NCBI GenBank assembly: GCA_021286885.1
Contig: JAJTBM010000055.1
Coordinates: 1 to 11,760, forward strand
Reading direction: 5' to 3'
Length of the DNA: 11,760 nt
From: Rhodocyclales bacterium
GTDB lineage: Bacteria; Pseudomonadota; Gammaproteobacteria; Burkholderiales; Rhodocyclaceae
Shown: piece after piece, positions 1 through 7,911 of the stretch
Layout of the letters: each line of letters begins with the position of its first letter
Position numbering within the stretch: the first letter of the stretch is position 1
The notes under the pieces: generated by a model
The model's input: the letters and a program-made list of their open reading frames with translations, nothing else
The model's database searches: none
What the model was told of the DNA's origin: nothing
Made by a program: the position numbers and the translations under genes

Positions 1-472
1 AGGCTACGACCCCTATGTGAAGGCCGGCGAAGGCGTGAAGTTCTACGGCCAGAAGGATGGCAAGGCCGTCATCTTCGCGCTGCCCTACCAGGAGCCGCCC
101 GAGAAGCCCGATGCCGAGTTCGACCTGTGGCTGTGCACCGGTCGGGTGCTGGAACACTGGCACACCGGCTCCATGACCCGCCGGGTGCCCGAGCTGCACA
201 AGGCCGTGCCCGAAGCCCAGGTGTTCATGCACCCGGACGATGCCAAGAAGCGCGGCCTGCAACGGGGGATGCAGGTCAAGGTCCAGTCCCGGCGCGGCGA
301 GATGCTGGCCCGGATCGAAACCAAGGGCCGCAACAAGCCCCCGGTCGGCCTGATCTTCGTGCCCTTCTTTGATGAATCGCGCCTGGTGAACAAGCTCACC
401 CTGGATGCCACCTGCCCGATTTCCAAGCAGACGGACTTCAAGAAGTGCGCCGTCAAGGTGACGCGGGCCTGA
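1..472 (+). CDS. napA: Periplasmic nitrate reductase catalytic subunit NapA, C-terminal part (5' truncated by window)
   Basis: NapA reduces nitrate to nitrite in the periplasm at a Mo-bis-MGD centre. Only the last ~157 codons are present, read from base 2 with no in-window start. The N-terminal Tat signal, [4Fe-4S] domain and Mo-cysteine lie outside the window. What remains is the molybdopterin-dinucleotide-binding domain, with the conserved stretch [20 protein letters not shown] followed by RRGE, GRN-PP and the family-typical end [22 protein letters not shown]. This matches the C-terminus of E. coli-type NapA closely. The TGA stop is 2 nt before the napG start, so the genes are almost certainly co-transcribed. 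The call is secure. Cofactor ligands outside the window cannot be judged. Confidence 0.97.
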   Translation, partial: GYDPYVKAGEGVKFYGQKDGKAVIFALPYQEPPEKPDAEFDLWLCTGRVLEHWHTGSMTRRVPELHKAVPEAQVFMHPDDAKKRGLQRGMQVKVQSRRGEMLARIETKGRNKPPVGLIFVPFFDESRLVNKLTLDATCPISKQTDFKKCAVKVTRA

Positions 473-474
473 CC

Positions 475-1335
475 ATGGAACGCCGCCCCCCGTCCGAGGC
501 TGCTGCCGAATCTCCGTCCTCCGCCCAGCGCCGCCGTTTTTTGAACGGCATCGCGGCGGCGGCGGGGGGCGGCTGCCTGCTGGCCCTGGGGGCGGGGCTC
601 CATGCGCGTAGCGCCCAGGCCCTGGAGGCCCAGTCCCTGCGCCCGCCCGGTGCCCGTAGCGAAGCCGAGTTTCTGGCCCTGTGCGTGCGTTGTGGCCTGT
701 GTGTGCGGGCCTGTCCCTACGACACCCTGCGTCTGGCCGATCTGCTGGATGGGGCACCCACCGGTACCCCGTTCTTCAAGGCCCGTCAGGTGCCCTGCGA
801 GATGTGCGAGGAGATTCCCTGCCTGAAGGCCTGCCCGACCGGCGCCCTGGATCCGGCCCTCACCGACATCAACCAGGCCCGGATGGGGCTGGCGGTGCTG
901 ATCGACCAGGAACACTGCCTCAACTTTCTGGGCTTGCGCTGCGACGTGTGTTATCGGGTCTGCCCGGTGATCGACAAGGCCATCACCCTGGAGCACCAGC
1001 ACAACCCCCGCTCCGACCGGCACGCCATGCTGCTGCCCACGGTGCATGCGGAGGCCTGCACCGGCTGCGGCAAGTGCGAGAAATCCTGCGTGCTGCCCGA
1101 GCCGGCCATCAAGGTGCTCCCCCGTCCCCTGGCCCAGGGGGCCTTGCCCGCCCATTACCGCAAGGGCTGGGAGGAGCGGGCCCGTAACGGGGGCTCCTTG
1201 ATCGGGGAACAGGTAGAGCTGCCGGTGCGGGGGTTTGAAGGCTCCACCGCCACCCGGAGCGCCACCGAGGGCCCGGTTGCGCCTGAGGCCCCCAGCGCAG
1301 CACCCGGGGGCATCAACCCCCGTTGGAAGCCTTAG
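475..1335 (+). CDS. napG: Ferredoxin-type protein NapG (quinol oxidase component of the Nap system)
   Basis: NapG is a periplasmic Fe-S protein that works with membrane-bound NapH to pass quinol-derived electrons toward the NapAB reductase. The 286-aa product has a Tat signal near residues 18-25 (QRRRFLNG) followed by a hydrophobic Ala/Gly/Leu stretch. It then carries four cysteine clusters: C70-x2-C-x2-C-x3-CP, C108-x2-C-x4-C-x3-CP, C148-x7-C-x2-C-x3-CP and C195-x2-C-x2-C-x3-C, enough for four [4Fe-4S] centres as in NapG/MauM proteins. The ATG at 475 is 2 nt after the napA stop; upstream in-frame codons would lie inside napA. No strong Shine-Dalgarno sequence is visible, so translational coupling to napA is likely. 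The C-terminal ~50 residues are Pro/Ala-rich and look variable. Confidence 0.95.
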   Translation: MERRPPSEAAAESPSSAQRRRFLNGIAAAAGGGCLLALGAGLHARSAQALEAQSLRPPGARSEAEFLALCVRCGLCVRACPYDTLRLADLLDGAPTGTPFFKARQVPCEMCEEIPCLKACPTGALDPALTDINQARMGLAVLIDQEHCLNFLGLRCDVCYRVCPVIDKAITLEHQHNPRSDRHAMLLPTVHAEACTGCGKCEKSCVLPEPAIKVLPRPLAQGALPAHYRKGWEERARNGGSLIGEQVELPVRGFEGSTATRSATEGPVAPEAPSAAPGGINPRWKP

Positions 1336-1337
1336 CC

Positions 1338-2195
1338 ATGACCCGTTCTGAAGCCATCGCCGCCACGCTGCCTGCCCGTAGTTTCTGGCAGCGCCAGCGC
1401 TGGTTGATCCTGCGCCGGATGAGCCAGCTGTTGGTGCTGCTGTGCTTTTTGTCGGGGCCCTGGCTGGGGTGGTGGGTGGCCCGGGGCAATCTCTCCTCGT
1501 CCATGACTCTGGAGCTTTTGCCGCTGACCGATCCGCTCCTGGCCCTGCAGATCATGCTCACCGGCCATCTGCCGGCCTTCAGCGCCTTGCTGGGGGCCGG
1601 GCTGGTGCTGGCCTTCTACCTGCTGGTGGGAGGGCGGGTGTTCTGCAGCTGGGTGTGCCCGGTGAATGCCGTCACCGATAGCGCTGCCTGGTTAAGACGC
1701 CGGCTGGGGCTCAAGGGCGGGCGGGTGCCGGATGCCAACACCCGCCAGTGGGCCTTGGGCGGCATGCTGCTCGCCAGCGCGCTGACGGGCACCCTGGTGT
1801 GGGAGTGGATCAATCCGGTATCGCTCCTGCACCGCAGCCTGATTTTTGGGCTGGGGGGCGGCTTTGGGGTGGTGCTCGGGATCTTTTTCTACGATCTGCT
1901 GCTGGCCCCCCGGGGCTGGTGTGGCCATTGGTGCCCCATGGGCGCCTTCTATGGCCAGCTGGGGCGCGTGGCGCTGCTGCGGGTTGCGGCCCCCCGCCGG
2001 GCCGCCTGCGATGACTGCATGGACTGCTACACCGTGTGCCCCGAACCCCAGGTGCTGCGCCCGGCCCTCAAGGGGCGTGGCACCGATACACCGCTGATTC
2101 TGGCCCGGGATTGCACTACCTGCGGCCGCTGCATTGATGTTTGTGATCAACAGGTTTTCAAGATGACCCATCGGTTTGACCAAAGGAGCGAGTGA
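1338..2195 (+). CDS. napH: Membrane ferredoxin-type quinol dehydrogenase NapH
   Basis: NapH is the inner-membrane partner of NapG; together they form a quinol dehydrogenase feeding the periplasmic nitrate reductase. The 285-aa product has about four membrane segments (roughly residues 30-47, 80-98, 138-155 and 168-190). The two conserved CxxxCP motifs are at 103-108 (CSWVCP) and 195-200 (CGHWCP). A C-terminal 2x[4Fe-4S] domain has cysteines at 224/227/230/234 and 259/262/265/269. The ATG at 1338 lies 2 nt after the napG stop; an in-frame TTG at 1323 inside napG is less likely. The stop codon overlaps the napB ATG by one base (TGATG), indicating translational coupling. Confidence 0.95.
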   Translation: MTRSEAIAATLPARSFWQRQRWLILRRMSQLLVLLCFLSGPWLGWWVARGNLSSSMTLELLPLTDPLLALQIMLTGHLPAFSALLGAGLVLAFYLLVGGRVFCSWVCPVNAVTDSAAWLRRRLGLKGGRVPDANTRQWALGGMLLASALTGTLVWEWINPVSLLHRSLIFGLGGGFGVVLGIFFYDLLLAPRGWCGHWCPMGAFYGQLGRVALLRVAAPRRAACDDCMDCYTVCPEPQVLRPALKGRGTDTPLILARDCTTCGRCIDVCDQQVFKMTHRFDQRSE

Positions 2196-2674
2196 TGAAC
2201 ACGCCTATCTTCCAATCCGCCCGCCTGCTGGCCGCCACCCTGGCCGTGTGTCTGGCACCCACCCTGTTCGCTCCGCAGGCGGTCCAGGCCGCCACCGAGG
2301 GGCCGGTAAAACTCCAGAGCCTGCGCGGCGCTGAAATCGACGCCAGCGACCCGGAAGGGGAGGGCACCCGCTACGGGCGGGATCAGCCCGTCCTGCCCCG
2401 GGATTTTGTGCAGCAGCCGCCGCTCATCCCCCATGCGATCCGGGGCTACACCATCACCAAGAACTTCAATAAGTGCCTGGATTGCCATTCCTGGAGCCGC
2501 GCCAAGGAAACGGGCGCCACCAAGATCTCGGTGACCCACTTCAAGACCCGGGAGGGGGAGGAGCTGTCCAGCGTGTCGCCGCGTCGTTATTTCTGCGTCC
2601 AGTGCCACGTGCCTCAGAGCGATGCCAAGCCCTTGGTGGGCAATACGTTCAAGCCGGGTAGCGGGCTGCGCTGA
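2195..2674 (+). CDS. napB: Periplasmic nitrate reductase di-haem cytochrome c subunit NapB
   Basis: NapB is the small electron-transfer subunit that delivers electrons to NapA. The 159-aa precursor starts with a Sec signal peptide that likely ends near residue 32 (AVQA/A). It has two c-type haem motifs, CLDCH (94-98) and CVQCH (134-138). H80 and H115 are candidates for the distal axial ligands of the bis-His haems, by comparison with the family. The ATG at 2195 overlaps the napH stop by 1 nt, and an AAGGAG ribosome-binding site lies at 2183-2188. An in-frame GTG directly before it (2192) is unlikely to be used. Length and motif spacing are normal for NapB. Confidence 0.96.
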   Translation: MNTPIFQSARLLAATLAVCLAPTLFAPQAVQAATEGPVKLQSLRGAEIDASDPEGEGTRYGRDQPVLPRDFVQQPPLIPHAIRGYTITKNFNKCLDCHSWSRAKETGATKISVTHFKTREGEELSSVSPRRYFCVQCHVPQSDAKPLVGNTFKPGSGLR

Positions 2675-2687
2675 GCCGCGCCGCGTT

Positions 2688-2712
2688 GAAGAGAAGAGAG
2701 AAGAAGAGAGGA
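2688..2712 (+). promoter_or_regulatory. 25-nt polypurine tract containing the napC ribosome-binding site
   Basis: A run made only of A and G sits in the 43-nt napB-napC gap and ends 5 nt before the napC ATG. It contains several overlapping GAGAG/GAGG Shine-Dalgarno-like words, the best placed being AGAGAGGA at 2706-2712. This is the only gap longer than 2 nt inside the nap operon, so napC appears to carry its own strong initiation region instead of relying on translational coupling. The function is inferred from position and composition. Confidence 0.5.
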
Positions 2713-2717
2713 TCATC

Positions 2718-3365
2718 ATGGACAACACCAGCAAGCGCGGCCTGATAGGCCGCCTGCGGGGCGCGGGCTGGGGCCTGGTGGCCCTGGTTTTCCTGGGGGG
2801 CATCCTGTTCTGGGGCGGTTTCAATACCGCCATGGAATGGACGAACCGGGAAGAGTTCTGCATCTCCTGCCACGAGATGAAGGACAACGTGTATCAGGAA
2901 TACCGCAACACCATCCACGCCTCCAACCGCTCCGGCGTGCGGGCCACCTGCCCGGACTGCCACGTACCCAAGGAGTGGGGCCATAAGATGCTGCGCAAGC
3001 TGCAGGCCTCCAATGAGGTGCTGCACAAGATCCTGGGCAGCATCGACACCCCGGAGAAATTCAACGCCAAGCGCCTGGAGTTGGCCAAGCATGAATGGGA
3101 ACGGATGAAGAAGACCGATTCCCGTGAGTGCCGCAACTGCCACAACTACGAATCCTTCGACTACGCCGAGCAGGGGCGCCGTTCCTCCCGGATGCACCAG
3201 ACCGGGCTCAACGAGGGCAAGACCTGCATCGACTGCCACAAGGGGATTGCCCACCAGCTGCCCGTGGTTGAGCAGGCCATTGGTGCAGACAAGGGCGGTG
3301 CAACGCCCGAAGAGTTCCATCCGAGCCAGCCCAAGGGGGCTGAGGGGAGTGCTGCCGCCCATTGA
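2718..3365 (+). CDS. napC: Tetra-haem cytochrome c quinol dehydrogenase NapC (NapC/NirT family)
   Basis: NapC is a membrane-anchored tetra-haem cytochrome that oxidises quinol and reduces NapAB. The 215-aa protein has one N-terminal membrane anchor (residues ~17-37) and four CxxCH haem sites: CISCH 48-52, CPDCH 78-82, CRNCH 138-142 and CIDCH 170-174. The [10 protein letters not shown] and [11 protein letters not shown] contexts are typical of NapC/NirT proteins. The ATG at 2718 is chosen because it follows a strong purine-rich ribosome-binding region and leaves a normal short cytoplasmic N-terminus; earlier in-frame codons would run back into napB. It is the last gene of the nap operon and is followed by a strong terminator. 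Other NapC/NirT members serve different reductases, but the nap context settles the role. Confidence 0.96.
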   Translation: MDNTSKRGLIGRLRGAGWGLVALVFLGGILFWGGFNTAMEWTNREEFCISCHEMKDNVYQEYRNTIHASNRSGVRATCPDCHVPKEWGHKMLRKLQASNEVLHKILGSIDTPEKFNAKRLELAKHEWERMKKTDSRECRNCHNYESFDYAEQGRRSSRMHQTGLNEGKTCIDCHKGIAHQLPVVEQAIGADKGGATPEEFHPSQPKGAEGSAAAH

Positions 3366-3399
3366 GGCACGGCGCACCCCGTGTGATGCGTTTCAGGCA

Positions 3400-3419
3400 C
3401 TCCAGCCGGGGGGCTGGAG
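3400..3419 (+). other. 8-bp perfect stem-loop after napC
   Basis: CTCCAGCC (3400-3407) pairs perfectly with GGCTGGAG (3412-3419) around a GGGG loop, 35 nt after the napC stop. No T-run follows, so it is not a complete intrinsic terminator. It could act as a 3'-end stabiliser just upstream of the true terminator. Confidence 0.5.
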
Positions 3420-3425
3420 GTTTGG

Positions 3426-3461
3426 GGTGGGGTCGTCCGCAAGGGCGGCTCCACCTTTTTT
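3426..3461 (+). terminator. Intrinsic terminator of the nap operon
   Basis: A 13-bp stem (3426-3438 with 3443-3455, one G-U pair) closes on a GCAA tetraloop and is followed directly by six T residues (3456-3461). It lies 60 nt after the napC stop. This is a textbook Rho-independent terminator and separates nap transcription from the downstream nor genes. Confidence 0.9.
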
Positions 3462-3495
3462 CTGGTTTCCTGTTTTAGGCGCGTTCCTGGGGGGA

Positions 3496-3509
3496 GTGAA
3501 TTAAATCAC
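3496..3509 (+). promoter_or_regulatory. Degenerate FNR/CRP-family palindrome
   Basis: GTGAATTAAATCAC keeps the TGA-N6-TCA core of FNR/Dnr/CRP sites (consensus TTGAT-N4-ATCAA), with mismatched outer bases. It is flanked by GGGG and CCCC, which extend the dyad. It lies about 60 bp upstream of a weak -10-like CATATT (3555-3560), roughly a class I activator position for the possible small transcript that ends at 3748. This is a candidate only. Confidence 0.35.
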
Positions 3510-3680
3510 CCCGCTGCTGTGTGTCCTGGCGTGGTGAGCTTGGTGGGGGTCGGGCATATTTATGCACGTTGTGTGAGCCCTGATCTGACGCGGTTTTTTG
3601 GTCAGAACCGGGTTTCGAGCTGGGGTGAACGATCCGCACCATTTTTGCCTGCCTTCGGCTGAAGGTGGGTGTCCTCCCCC

Positions 3681-3715
3681 TCGGACAGGTCTGCGCAGTG
3701 GCCTGTTCGATTTTT
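3681..3715 (+). terminator. Intrinsic terminator, first of a tandem pair
   Basis: TCGGACAGG (3681-3689) pairs with CCTGTTCGA (3702-3710) over 9 bp with one G-U pair, followed by five T residues (3711-3715). The 12-nt loop is longer than usual. No gene ends just before it; the nearest upstream ORF on this strand is napC, which already has its own terminator. Confidence 0.6.
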
Positions 3716-3716
3716 G

Positions 3717-3748
3717 CCCTGCGGCCTCCCCGGCTGCAGGGTTTTTTT
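3717..3748 (+). terminator. Intrinsic terminator, second of a tandem pair
   Basis: A 10-bp stem (3717-3726 with 3732-3741, one G-U pair) closes on a TCCCC loop and is followed by seven T residues (3742-3748). It begins one base after the T-run of the preceding terminator. Together they would block transcription arriving from upstream before the norC promoter region. Confidence 0.8.
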
Positions 3749-3786
3749 ATTCCAAAAGCATCGTTTTGATGCGCCATTTTTCCTGC

Positions 3787-3800
3787 TTGACCCGAGTCAA
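3787..3800 (+). promoter_or_regulatory. FNR/Dnr-type activator box upstream of norCB
   Basis: TTGACCCGAGTCAA is a perfect dyad of the form TTGAC-N4-GTCAA, the pattern bound by FNR/Dnr/NnrR regulators of the CRP family. Its centre is 82 bp before the norC ATG. If it acts at -41.5, transcription would start near 3835 with a -10 around 3823-3829 (TGAAGATTCT region, a weak match). It lies just downstream of the tandem terminators, as expected if norCB has its own low-oxygen or NO-responsive promoter. Which regulator binds it cannot be told from the site. Confidence 0.7.
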
Positions 3801-3875
3801 GGACGCCCCACCCCCCGGGCCGTGAAGATTCTCCCCAAGCTGCGCCGTGCAGCGAAAGCCATTCTGGGAGGTTCC

Positions 3876-5710
<1,835 letters not shown>

Positions 5711-5713
5711 GCG

Positions 5714-5750
5714 CAGGCTGTGCAAGCCTGTAAAAGCCTGAGTCAGCCTG
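5714..5750 (+). repeat. Three AGCCTG repeats at exact 10-bp spacing, with an upstream inverted copy
   Basis: AGCCTG occurs at 5725-5730, 5735-5740 and 5745-5750, one per 10 bp, just after norB. The reverse-complement CAGGCT at 5714-5719 can form a 6-bp hairpin with any of the three. The function is unknown. It is short enough to be chance, or it may be a 3'-UTR structure ahead of the terminator. Confidence 0.4.
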
Positions 5751-5771
5751 TTCTGTAGTGTCATCCCTTGT

Positions 5772-5801
5772 GAGCCCGACTTCGGTCGGGCTCGTTTTTT
5801 T
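5772..5801 (+). terminator. Intrinsic terminator of norCB
   Basis: GAGCCCGAC (5772-5780) pairs perfectly with GTCGGGCTC (5785-5793) around a TTCG tetraloop, followed by G and seven T residues (5795-5801). It lies 61 nt after the norB stop. This is a very strong Rho-independent terminator and defines norCB as a two-gene unit. Confidence 0.93.
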
Positions 5802-5925
5802 ATGGGGTTCCTACAGGGGGTACGTGAGAATATTGGCAGTTGTTTAACGGTTTGATACATAGAATAATGTCATCGAAACATTCGTTCGGGTCTGTTTTGC
5901 CAGAGCGCCAGATCCTCTTGCCCCA

Positions 5926-6231
5926 ATGGAAAGCGATGACGTCATCTACGGCCTGCTGGGCCGGGTTCATATTCTGATGCGCCGGGCCACGGGCCGGGTC
6001 ACGGATGTGGAATACATGAAGGTCAACAAGCCCTACGCCCGGGAAATCGTCCGCCTGGGCCAGGAGGCCGGCAACGATGAGCTGGAATCCGTCACCTCCA
6101 GGCTGTGGGATGCGATGGATCTGGGCGAATTGAGCGAGGCCGAACTCAATGCGGCAGGCTCGGCGGATGTGGCTGAGGCCGGGCGCCGCTTGCTGGAGCG
6201 CATGCGCAACGCCCGTCTCGGAAGCGTCTGA
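5926..6231 (+). CDS. Small conserved protein of unknown function (paralogue A)
   Basis: This 101-aa acidic/basic, probably helical and soluble protein has no signal peptide or membrane segment. I do not recognise a named family. Its first ~53 residues are about 39/53 identical to the protein at 9291-9611 (shared blocks: MESD, LLGRVH, TDVEYM, REIVRLG). This proves that both are real genes and supports the ATG at 5926. The C-terminal halves diverge. It follows the norB terminator, so it needs its own promoter. The AT-rich stretch 5830-5870 has a -35-like TTGGCA (5833-5838) and a weak -10, and no clear Shine-Dalgarno is seen before the ATG. It converges on the kinase-like gene with a 23-bp gap. 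Confidence 0.8.
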   Translation: MESDDVIYGLLGRVHILMRRATGRVTDVEYMKVNKPYAREIVRLGQEAGNDELESVTSRLWDAMDLGELSEAELNAAGSADVAEAGRRLLERMRNARLGSV

Positions 6232-6254
6232 GCGCCTGCCCGCCCCATTCCCAT

Positions 6255-7691
6255 TCACCCCGGGGCCACGCAATAGGCCTGCTCCCGGGCATCCAGGGGC
6301 TCCAGCCAAGCGTGTTGCTGGTGCATGATGGCGGGGGTGGCTTCTGAGGGATCGTTCTGGCGCGCTTCCAGCCGCCGGGCCAGTTCCGCCTCTGGCGCCG
6401 TGCAGGCCATGATCCGAAAATTCGCCCCAGCGCTGCGCGCCAGGTCTGCAAACTGCTGCCGCTCGGCAGCCTTCAGGAAAGCCGCATCCACCACCACCGA
6501 CCAGCCTTCGGCCAGCATCTGGCGGGCTAACTCGGCCAGGCGTGCGTAGGTGCGCACCCCCGCCTCTCGGGTATAGATGGATGCGCCGGCCTCTGCCGGC
6601 ATTCCTTCCGGGCGGCTGGGCTCCAGGGCACCCAGCCCAAACAGCCGCTTGCGCTCCACATCCGAACGAAGGCGCAGGGTGCTACCGGCTGGGTCGGCCA
6701 GCACCCAGGCCCGGGCTCGCGTGCTCTTGCCCGAACCGGACAAGCCGTGGGTGATGCAGAGGGTAGGTGCCGCCGGCCAGGCGATCTGCCCGGCGAGGGC
6801 CAGGTAACGGGCGGCCCGGTCGCGATCCTGTCCCAGGGCCGCCACCTTGGCCCGGACCAAAGCCTTGTAAACTCCATAAAAGCGCAGCAAGGGCAGGGCG
6901 GCGAAGTCGCCACTGTGCTCCAGCCACTCATTCAGCAGCCAGCCCCCCAGGCCACCGGCCTGATGGTCGAGCAGATCCATCCAGGTGAAGGCCAGTTCCG
7001 AGGCGGTGTCTATCCAGCGCAGGCCCGGGTTGAACTCGATGCAGTCGAAGGGCCGGATCTCCCCGTTTTCCAGAATCAGATTGCCCAGGTGCAGGTCGCC
7101 GTGGCATTCGCGGATGTGCCCGTCTTGCCAGCGGGTTTCCAGGCATGGGCGCAGCCGGGCGTGGGTGCTGCGGGTCCAGGCCTCCAGGGCGTCCAGTGCG
7201 TGCCGGGGCTCAGGGGGCAGCCCGAGGGTGGGCGTGCGCAGGGGGGCGAAATTGTCCAGCGCCAGGCTCAGGATCTGGTCGGGGTGGCCGAATTCGGAGC
7301 TGGGGGGCGTGCCTCCTGCTGCCTGGTGACAGGCGTGGATGTGGCGCACCAGGCCGCCCAGCGCATCGGGCGTCAGCGTACCCCGGGCGCATGCCTGATC
7401 CAGTTGGGCTGCCGCCGGGAAGCGGCGCATCACCACTGCTGGTTCGGGGGCGCCCAGGGGGTAGTCCACCCCGAGGTACAGGTCTGAGGAAAAACGCTGA
7501 TTGAGGGCTAGTTCTGCGTTGCAGCAGGCCAGGCGCAGGGCCGGGGTGCTGTAGTCCAAAAAGGGCAGCTTGACCGGTTTCTTGAACTTCCAGGCCCGCT
7601 CCGGGCCCAGCAGTACCCAGGAAATGGGGGTTTCGATGAGTTCGGCATGCAGTTGCAAAGCGAGGCGGGCGAGCCAGTCGGGCTGAGTCAT
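6255..7691 (-). CDS. Aminoglycoside phosphotransferase-like / P-loop kinase fusion protein
   Basis: This 478-aa, two-domain protein belongs to the type annotated as bifunctional aminoglycoside phosphotransferase/ATP-binding protein. Residues ~25-290 resemble the APH/choline kinase fold, with the catalytic loop HGDLHLGN (197-204) and the metal-binding FD (D216). Residues ~308-478 form a P-loop kinase domain with Walker A GLSGSGKST (316-324), a downstream RSD (342-344) and VVVDAAF (399-405). The true substrate is unknown, and drug resistance should not be assumed. The ATG at 7691 has a GGAG about 7 nt upstream (7699-7702 on the complementary strand). It is divergent from amt and convergent with the small gene at 5926-6231. 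No terminator is evident in the 23-bp convergent gap. Confidence 0.88.
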   Translation of the reverse strand: MTQPDWLARLALQLHAELIETPISWVLLGPERAWKFKKPVKLPFLDYSTPALRLACCNAELALNQRFSSDLYLGVDYPLGAPEPAVVMRRFPAAAQLDQACARGTLTPDALGGLVRHIHACHQAAGGTPPSSEFGHPDQILSLALDNFAPLRTPTLGLPPEPRHALDALEAWTRSTHARLRPCLETRWQDGHIRECHGDLHLGNLILENGEIRPFDCIEFNPGLRWIDTASELAFTWMDLLDHQAGGLGGWLLNEWLEHSGDFAALPLLRFYGVYKALVRAKVAALGQDRDRAARYLALAGQIAWPAAPTLCITHGLSGSGKSTRARAWVLADPAGSTLRLRSDVERKRLFGLGALEPSRPEGMPAEAGASIYTREAGVRTYARLAELARQMLAEGWSVVVDAAFLKAAERQQFADLARSAGANFRIMACTAPEAELARRLEARQNDPSEATPAIMHQQHAWLEPLDAREQAYCVAPG

Positions 7692-7736
7692 CTGGGGGCT
7701 CCAGGCAAGAAGGGATCACAGGCGTGCTGGCAATGT

Positions 7737-7753
7737 TGCACCACAGCAGTGCC
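7737..7753 (+). promoter_or_regulatory. NtrC-type enhancer box upstream of amt
   Basis: TGCACCACAGCAGTGCC fits the NtrC dyad TGCACC-N5-GGTGCA, with the left half perfect and 4 of 6 bases in the right half. It lies about 119 bp upstream of the predicted amt transcription start, within the usual enhancer range for sigma-54 promoters. Only one good copy is seen; a weaker second site cannot be excluded. Confidence 0.6.
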
Positions 7754-7836
7754 AAAAATTACCGTTTTAGTCCACGACGGGGCATGACAGGCATGATTTT
7801 TTCTGAGCAACCCGCTGTGTAGCTGGGGTGATAGGG

Positions 7837-7854
7837 CAGGCACAGGTCTTGCTG
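7837..7854 (+). promoter_or_regulatory. Sigma-54 (RpoN) promoter of amt
   Basis: GCAGGCACAGGTCTTGCT matches the -24/-12 pattern (TGGCAC-N5-TTGCW). The invariant GG (7839-7840) and GC (7851-7852) are separated by exactly 10 bases, and GGCAC and TTGCT are intact. Transcription would start near 7864, leaving a ~48-nt leader before the amt ATG. With the NtrC-type box upstream, this implies induction under nitrogen limitation. Confidence 0.75.
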
Positions 7855-7911
7855 TGTTTTGGTCAGACCGCTCGTTCGAAGTGGCGTGGCTTAAAACAAG
7901 GGAAATAAAAA

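Larger units (their letters stand above)
3545..3748 (+). ncRNA. Candidate small RNA in the nap-nor gap, ending at tandem terminators
   Basis: The 510-bp gap between napC and norC has no convincing gene. After the nap terminator it still contains two consecutive intrinsic terminators (3681-3715 and 3717-3748), which have no obvious purpose unless a transcript starts between 3462 and 3680. The stretch can form local hairpins: GCATA/TATGC at 3554-3565, TCTGAC/GTCAGA at 3584-3606 and CCTTC/GAAGG at 3652-3665. An FNR-like palindrome sits upstream at 3496-3509. This fits an anaerobically induced sRNA of roughly 180-200 nt. The 5' end is uncertain, and no known RNA family is recognised. The alternative is that the terminators only stop read-through from nap into nor. 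Confidence 0.35.

Noticed and set aside
85..1155. A 356-codon open frame on the - strand opposite napA/napG
   Set aside because: It is antisense to two secure nap genes and shows no domain.
3552..3566. GGGCATATTTATGC as a sigma-54 element for NorR control of norCB
   Set aside because: The GG-N10-GC spacing is met, but the rest of the -24 and -12 consensus is poor. It is also upstream of two terminators, so it could not drive norCB well.
3598..3825. A 75-codon frame in the nap-nor gap
   Set aside because: It runs through two intrinsic terminators, lacks a ribosome-binding site and has no recognisable protein feature.
7728..7741. CTGGCAATGTTGCA as a second sigma-54 promoter near amt
   Set aside because: GG and GC are separated by only 7 bases, but sigma-54 needs 10. 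The TTGCACC part fits better as half of the NtrC-type box.
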